Assembly (NCBI GenBank): GCA_964020085.1
Contig: OZ026601.1
Location: 6,085,735-6,149,734 of the forward strand
Source: Micromussa lordhowensis
Lineage: Eukaryota > Cnidaria > Anthozoa > Scleractinia > Lobophylliidae
Reading direction: 5' to 3'
DNA: 64,000 nt
In this document: positions 58,830 to 64,000 of the stretch, piece by piece
Numbering within the stretch: position 1 is the first letter of the stretch
Layout of the letters: every line of letters starts with the position of its first letter
Made by a program: the position numbers and the translations under genes
Notes under the pieces: model-generated
Told to the model about the DNA's origin: nothing
Seen by the model: the letters and a program-made list of their open reading frames with translations, nothing else
Databases searched by the model: none

Positions 58830-61800
58830 ATCTTTCTCTTTCTTTGGTGCCTACTATATTACATGGCCGCGCGGAGATACGAAACTTATCTTCTCGTGTT
58901 GAAAAATATCCAATACTTTATTAAATAAAGTATAAATAAGTATCTATGATACATAACGACGTTTGTGGTGATTTTCGGAAAGTTTTCCAAAATTTGTTTG
59001 AATTGAGGCCAGACGAACATTTCATCTCAAATTTTGATTTATTTTTTTCCGTTTTCGATGGGAAAAATGACTTTCTCGCATGCAGTATCTTTTACAATTC
59101 TGTCCGAGGTTTATCCCATGTTATGCACCAACCCGTAAGACAAGGCCAGACCACAACACCGGGATTACATGCCCTATTCTTTTCGATAAGTGTGTGGATT
59201 CTTTAACGTCCCCTGTTAATCATGTAGCTTTGACCTTCCAACATAAATCTTGGCATCTTTGTCTGGTCCTTTGATGTTCTCCGGGCTTCATAACCTTCTA
59301 TAACCTTCTACCTTCCCTCTATAAACTATGATAAATGACTTCGTTTGTGTGCAGTTATGCTGAATTACGAGCATCTCCAAAGAGTCATTTCTTGTGATCC
59401 ATAAAACGGTGCCTTAAAAAATATCTTCCAACTGTTCAATGTCAAACAAACCAGGAACGTTTCCTTTACTTTCAATTATGAAAAGTTTGGATAAAATTTC
59501 GAATTACTCCCTTCCTCTACTGACAGAGAATGGTATGACTTTGTTTTGAATTTCTCTATAGCTTTAGTTACATTCTGCTCAAGGCAAGGTTATTTGTCGA
59601 TGACTGAAGGGATAGAAAAACGTTTTGCCCCAAATTTAAATACATTGCTTGTTGTTACAATACTAGTAAATAAAGAACAAAACAATGTAAATGTTACTTT
59701 AGGCGTGACCAAGAAGTCCGTCGTCTTGACAGAAGTTTGACGTCGATTGTGATCCTAGCATTGCCGGATTTCATACCGTGAGGGCCTGGGTATGAGTCCG
59801 TCTATTATGGGATTAACAGCACAAGACCCCATATATTCAGAAAGAGCACACCAAGCTTTCTTTGCAAATTTTGAAGTTTTTGAATGGCTGTATCTTGTTC
59901 AATATTGGCCCAATTTTACACGAACCTTAAGGATTTTGTAAAGCTTGCTGTGCTCTTTCTGAATATATGGGCCTTGCGTTGTTAATCTCATAATAAACGG
60001 ACTCGTATCCAGGCCCCCACCGTATGAAATAGGTGGATTCATGCTGACGTCATTGTTTACATTTTTGCTTATTTGCATATGACTTTGCGACCAGAAGGAA
60101 ACATGTTAGATATGAATTGACTTCAGATAGCTAAAGAGCTAGTGAACTTAGTACATAGAGAAATCTTTAAGCTCTTTGCATGTAATATTCAAGCCGGAAA
60201 TTGTCTTCCAAAAACTACAAAATTTCTGGGTGGCAAAAGCGCTAATTAGCTCATACATTCTTAGTTAAATTTTGAGTTTTTAAACCCGTGTTGCACAAAA
60301 AGTATTCAATACATCAGGCTCATATTCACTGGCAGAGTTAATCGTACTATGACCTTTCAATATTCTGAAATGTTTATTTGTAGCTCCATCAAAAACTGAA
60401 TTGCTTATGCTAATGAGGCAAACATTGTAAACAAGGTTTCCCCTATTTGGGATCATTTTCTTATAGTTCATATTTTAGGGTAGGGTATTTTGTAACCTTA
60501 ATCAGATGAGTTGGTGGGATTTCCACGCCGTCTTATCGCTTTTTTAATATTAAAGTAAAAGCTACACTGGGTGTAAAGTTTGCGGTGCGAACGGTGAGAG
60601 GCCAAGAGAGCATGAAGAGAGGTTCTGAGAGTATGATAGTACCTAAGAACATAAGAGAGCTAGAAGAGAGGTAAGTTATTTTTAGATCCCTCTCACCTTC
60701 AGAAATTCCAAGAGAATCTAGAAGTAGCTAATCCTGTGACGCGAAATTTACTCACTCACAATGTCCAAGCGGCTTTACACACATTTTGATTCTTCGTTAA
60801 GTTAACCACGCACCGCGCGTCGCGCGGAAATACATCTAAAATTCACTCGAGAAATTTTACCTTGAGAATCAGATCTATACGGGTTTTTAACCCTCTGTGC
60901 TCTTCATCCTCTCTTGACATGACCTGATACTTTTAACTGGACTTGAGCCACAATCCTGAAACTCGAGAGTGTAAAATACCTTGGAATCTCAGAGCGTGCA
61001 ATTCTAGCCCAAAACCGAAAACACTTGCTCTTTAAAACGCATTTACTACTCCCTAACGTTTTTGCCAAATTTATTTGAAGTAAAAAAACTCCAGCTTTTC
61101 TTAGCCCATCAAAACACCACCATTCCTTGACAATCAGATGATCGCCGAATACAGCAAAACAATTGACTGAACAAAAGACTGGCCTTCAGTTTGCCAGTTG
61201 GATAACTTATTTGTTGTTTTGCACATACAAAAAACATTAATTTAAAACCTCGCTTGAAATCAAGAGAAATTAAAATATACAAGAAGAATGCCCCTCTGAG
61301 AGACCCTAAACCGTGCCTACTTAACAATTAGACCCGTAGCCCGAAAGGGAATAATTGTTTTAGTAAATTCTCAAACCAGGTTTTGCCGCCAATTTTTATT
61401 TCGGCCATTATAGAGGGTTGAAGTTGAAAACTTCGTGCGGAAAATTTTTAAACTTGGCGCACTATTTTCCATATGACTTAAAACTCCGACTATTGGCTCA
61501 TAGGGGGAGTTTTTTAGCCAATCAAAAAGCTAGAAATGCAATAGTCGGAGCTGGGAATTTACTAATATTCAATAGATCATATTCGAGGCTAACGAGGGGA
61601 ATCATTTCAATGCAAATGACATTCATCCCTTCTCAATAATATTCCCCCGCATGAGCCTCCATTGCAAGCTAGTTCCAGTCCAACACCAAGAAGACGAACA
61701 CGGCCTATTCCTGGCGCCGCTTCCAGAATGCCCTGGAAACGACTCTAGCCCGAAACCTGCAAACGAGTACGTGATGCTTATAATAGTACAGTGCCCCTTT

Positions 61801-62034
61801 AAAAAAGCTTCACAGTTAACCACTGCATCAATTATTTGTCCTAGTTTTCTCAATCGCCGACAACCAAAGTTGGGAGACAAATTACTCTACAGAACTCAAC
61901 TGCTACAAAAAAGAGCCTAGCTGTCAACTTAAGCTGTCAGTTCCAATACTTTTGACGATTATAAACGGGCCGAACTTCATGACAGAAACGAATTTTTTTA
62001 AAAAGACCCTTGTCGTAAATCATCGATTATTAGA
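58830..62034. other. No gene seen
   Basis: AT-rich. Contains the TIR element at 59769-60031, short direct repeats of ATAACCTTCT at 59289, and a second copy of the dispersed repeat near 61643-61745. Open frames are short and unlike proteins. Confidence 0.45.
59769..60031. mobile_element. MITE, 263 bp, arms ~75 bp
   Basis: ATTTCATACCGTGAGGGCCT is mirrored by AGGCCCCCACCGTATGAAAT. The mirror continues through GAGTCCGT..TATTATG, TTAACA and CATATATTCAGAAAGAGCAC. Noncoding. Confidence 0.8.
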
Positions 62035-62925
62035 GACCTTTAGCATCAGGCAAACCCCAAACCGCAAACTGCAAACCGCAGTTAAGCGTTTGCAGTTTCG
62101 CGTTGCCAAGATTTCAAACTTTAGCAAGGCGTTCAGTTCAGTTCATTTTTATTTAGCCAAAATATAATACAATACAAGGATATATATGGGAATTGTAATG
62201 CTGCAAGGGAGCCCTGAGAAGAAACCAGGAGGCTTTATGAGGCCTGGGCTCACCAGTCTCAAAGAAATCAGCAAAATAAAATGAAATTCGCGGAGTGATA
62301 CGTTAAAAATAGGAACTAAACAGAGACTGGGTTAAGTTATGAATTCAGTAACACGATAGACAAAAAAAAAATAACTCTGGATTGGAACAGAATACTTTCC
62401 TTTATTAATACGGCAGAAGGGGATATAAAATTGATTTGAACTACGCGTTCATTGTTTAGGGCCGCCATGTTGTTTTCATCAAGTCGAAGTGTATCACTTT
62501 AATCGACCAAAATTCAGCAATAATTCATTGATTCGAGATAAAAAATCAAACAAGCACATCGTAAGCAGATATAAAAAGCTGGAGCAACTACAGAATGCAG
62601 GGCCACTTCGAACCACCTGTTTTACATGTGTCAAAATCTTTTGAAGAACGAAGCATAACACAATAGGCACCTTTGTGACTCAATGAGATGTTAATAAGTG
62701 GCCCTGTATTCTGTAGTTTAGCCAAAGCTAGTTCATACCTTTAAACGCGAGGCCGTACAATTTTTTGTGGCAAACAACCTTGCTGTAAATCACTTACCGC
62801 TGGAAGCCCTTCCTGCGGTTCAAACGTGAACTGCAAACTGCAAACGTGACCGCGAGGCCGTGGTCACGTGACATTTTGCGGTTTGCGGTTTGCAGTTTCC
62901 CATGAAAAACCTGATGCTAAAGGTC
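62035..62925. mobile_element. TIR element abutting the F-box/LRR gene
   Basis: GACCTTTAGCATCAGG at the left and CCTGATGCTAAAGGTC at the right. Beside each end is a GC-rich block of AAACCGCAAACTGCAAACCG type in opposite orientation. About 890 bp, noncoding. Its right end overlaps the last codons of the F-box gene. Target duplication not clear. Confidence 0.75.
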
Positions 62926-64000
62926 CCTATTGTTTGAAACGACACACGCGTTAAGACTATTGATGAACGCGCTAAGTTTTTTCTTGTTTACTTTTCGCAC
63001 CCCTCCAGCTTCAACACCTGTTCTGTTAAAATGCTGGAAACTGAGAAACTGTAGCTTCCCGCAATGTTTCGCGATAATCTGCAGCGCCACCATCGTATTC
63101 CGCGCGTTCTGAATGATCCCTAAGTGCACATGCGTCAAATCTGGGGTACCGCTGACCATGCTTTCGATGCCATAGAAGGTAATACCTGGGACGTCCTTGA
63201 GGTTGATGTCGCGCATGGCGTGACAGCACTGCCCAAGACTCGCCAAACTTTTATCCGAAACTCCACTGCAACCAGCGATGTTCAGACTTTGCAGATTCGG
63301 GCATTTCTGGGCAACGAACCGTACTCCTTTGTCACTGACCTTCTGGCAACGCGCAACAGAGAGAACAGTCAGTTCGCAGCAACGCCTCGCGATGTATTTG
63401 ATGCCTTTGTCACTAATGCGATCACATTTATCCAAGTTCAGTTCCTTCAGGAGAGAACAGTTTCTGGCAATTAGGCTGAGCCCGCGGTCTGAAACTTTAC
63501 GTCGTCCAGCGACGTTCAGTCTCTGTAAGCGGTGGCATGAACGTGCCACGTGACCAAGAGCCTCGTCAGTGATTGGCTCACAGTGGTCACCTGACAGATC
63601 AATGCTTTGGATTCCCATTGAGTATGACGTCACAGCTCGTACGGTGTCGTCCGTCAGTTGCTGTGTAGCGATACAAAAAGAGAAGTCAACTTCGCGCCAA
63701 AATAGAGAATCTTTGCAAAGATTGTTCCATCGCTGACAGACATAGGAGACTTGAATTCTCTCTTGCAGCGACAGAAAGGAAAATATGCGAAGCCAGATGT
63801 TGTCGGGAAGAAGCCATTGCGCTTCCGAGGAAACTTTGTAATGGTCCAGATCGGACAGTGTTCGGGCACAGCGACACAAAAACACTGTCTCTTGTGGTTT
63901 TAGCCTGAAAAAAGAATCCAAGTTATTCAAAAGTTGTTTGCATGAGTTAAACACTTCTTTCCGTACTAAGGCTACGAAATGGTTACACGGTAGAAGGGGT
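62917..64000 (-). CDS. F-box/leucine-rich-repeat protein, 3' part
   Basis: Substrate-recognition subunit of an SCF ubiquitin ligase. One open frame runs off the right edge with no stop and no convincing start; at least 360 codons. An F-box (LLPDNIWLRIFSFLSLQERI, then VCQRWNNLCKDSLFW) should bind Skp1. It is followed by at least six cysteine-containing LRRs (e.g. LQRLNVAGRRKVSDRGLSLI, LKELNLDKCDRISDKGIKYI, LQSLNIAGCSGVSDKSLASL) for substrate binding. The C-terminal ~60 residues are less repetitive. The last two codons and the TAG stop (62917-62919) lie within the TIR of the element at 62035-62925. Which FBXL it is cannot be told; earlier exons are outside the window. Confidence 0.88.
   Translation of the reverse strand, partial: PLLPCNHFVALVRKEVFNSCKQLLNNLDSFFRLKPQETVFLCRCARTLSDLDHYKVSSEAQWLLPDNIWLRIFSFLSLQERIQVSYVCQRWNNLCKDSLFWREVDFSFCIATQQLTDDTVRAVTSYSMGIQSIDLSGDHCEPITDEALGHVARSCHRLQRLNVAGRRKVSDRGLSLIARNCSLLKELNLDKCDRISDKGIKYIARRCCELTVLSVARCQKVSDKGVRFVAQKCPNLQSLNIAGCSGVSDKSLASLGQCCHAMRDINLKDVPGITFYGIESMVSGTPDLTHVHLGIIQNARNTMVALQIIAKHCGKLQFLSFQHFNRTGVEAGGVRKVNKKKLSAFINSLNACVVSNNRDL

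Overview
The window is eukaryotic nuclear DNA, AT-rich, with multi-exon genes, GT-AG introns and very dense non-autonomous transposons. The gene families, a secreted protein resembling cnidarian toxin-family proteins, and the dense short inverted-repeat elements suggest a cnidarian, most likely an anthozoan such as a stony coral. That assignment is inference; no marker gene was compared.

Layout. (1) 1-345: a broken 5S rRNA-like sequence. (2) 1405-15472, + strand: a LASP-type LIM/nebulin/SH3 gene in six coding exons. Its last intron is almost entirely mobile DNA: a 4.1-kb DNA transposon with an 894-codon DDE-like transposase on the - strand, a long hairpin, a 2.7-kb element with ~440-bp inverted arms that carry tRNA-like Pol III boxes and enclose telomere-like repeats, and an 88-bp tandem duplication. 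(3) 19307-24000: an inverted duplication around a secreted, pore-former-like gene on the - strand (21254-23301); the + strand copy survives only as its two ends, and a 200-N gap lies on the right arm. (4) 24001-31300: no confident gene, but a run of TIR elements, several flanked by TTAA. (5) 31485-33109, +: a two-exon HIG1-domain mitochondrial protein. (6) 37368-53967, -: a complete chimaerin (SH2-C1-RhoGAP), 15 coding exons, 454 codons, with several TIR elements and a SINE in its introns. (7) 55679-57700, +: a two-exon CYP3-like cytochrome P450, 497 codons. (8) 57850-62925: a LINE 3' end and several TIR elements. (9) 62917-64000, -: the 3' part of an F-box/LRR gene whose stop codon lies inside the end of a TIR element.

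The genes show no evident functional link: actin scaffold (LASP), Rac signalling (chimaerin), respiratory-chain accessory (HIG1), oxidation (P450), ubiquitin ligase adaptor (F-box/LRR) and a secreted defence-like protein. Exon borders of LASP, HIG1, chimaerin and P450 were fixed by hand from splice signals, and the exon lengths of each sum to a multiple of three. The main novelty is in the mobile DNA and in the inverted duplication around the secreted gene.
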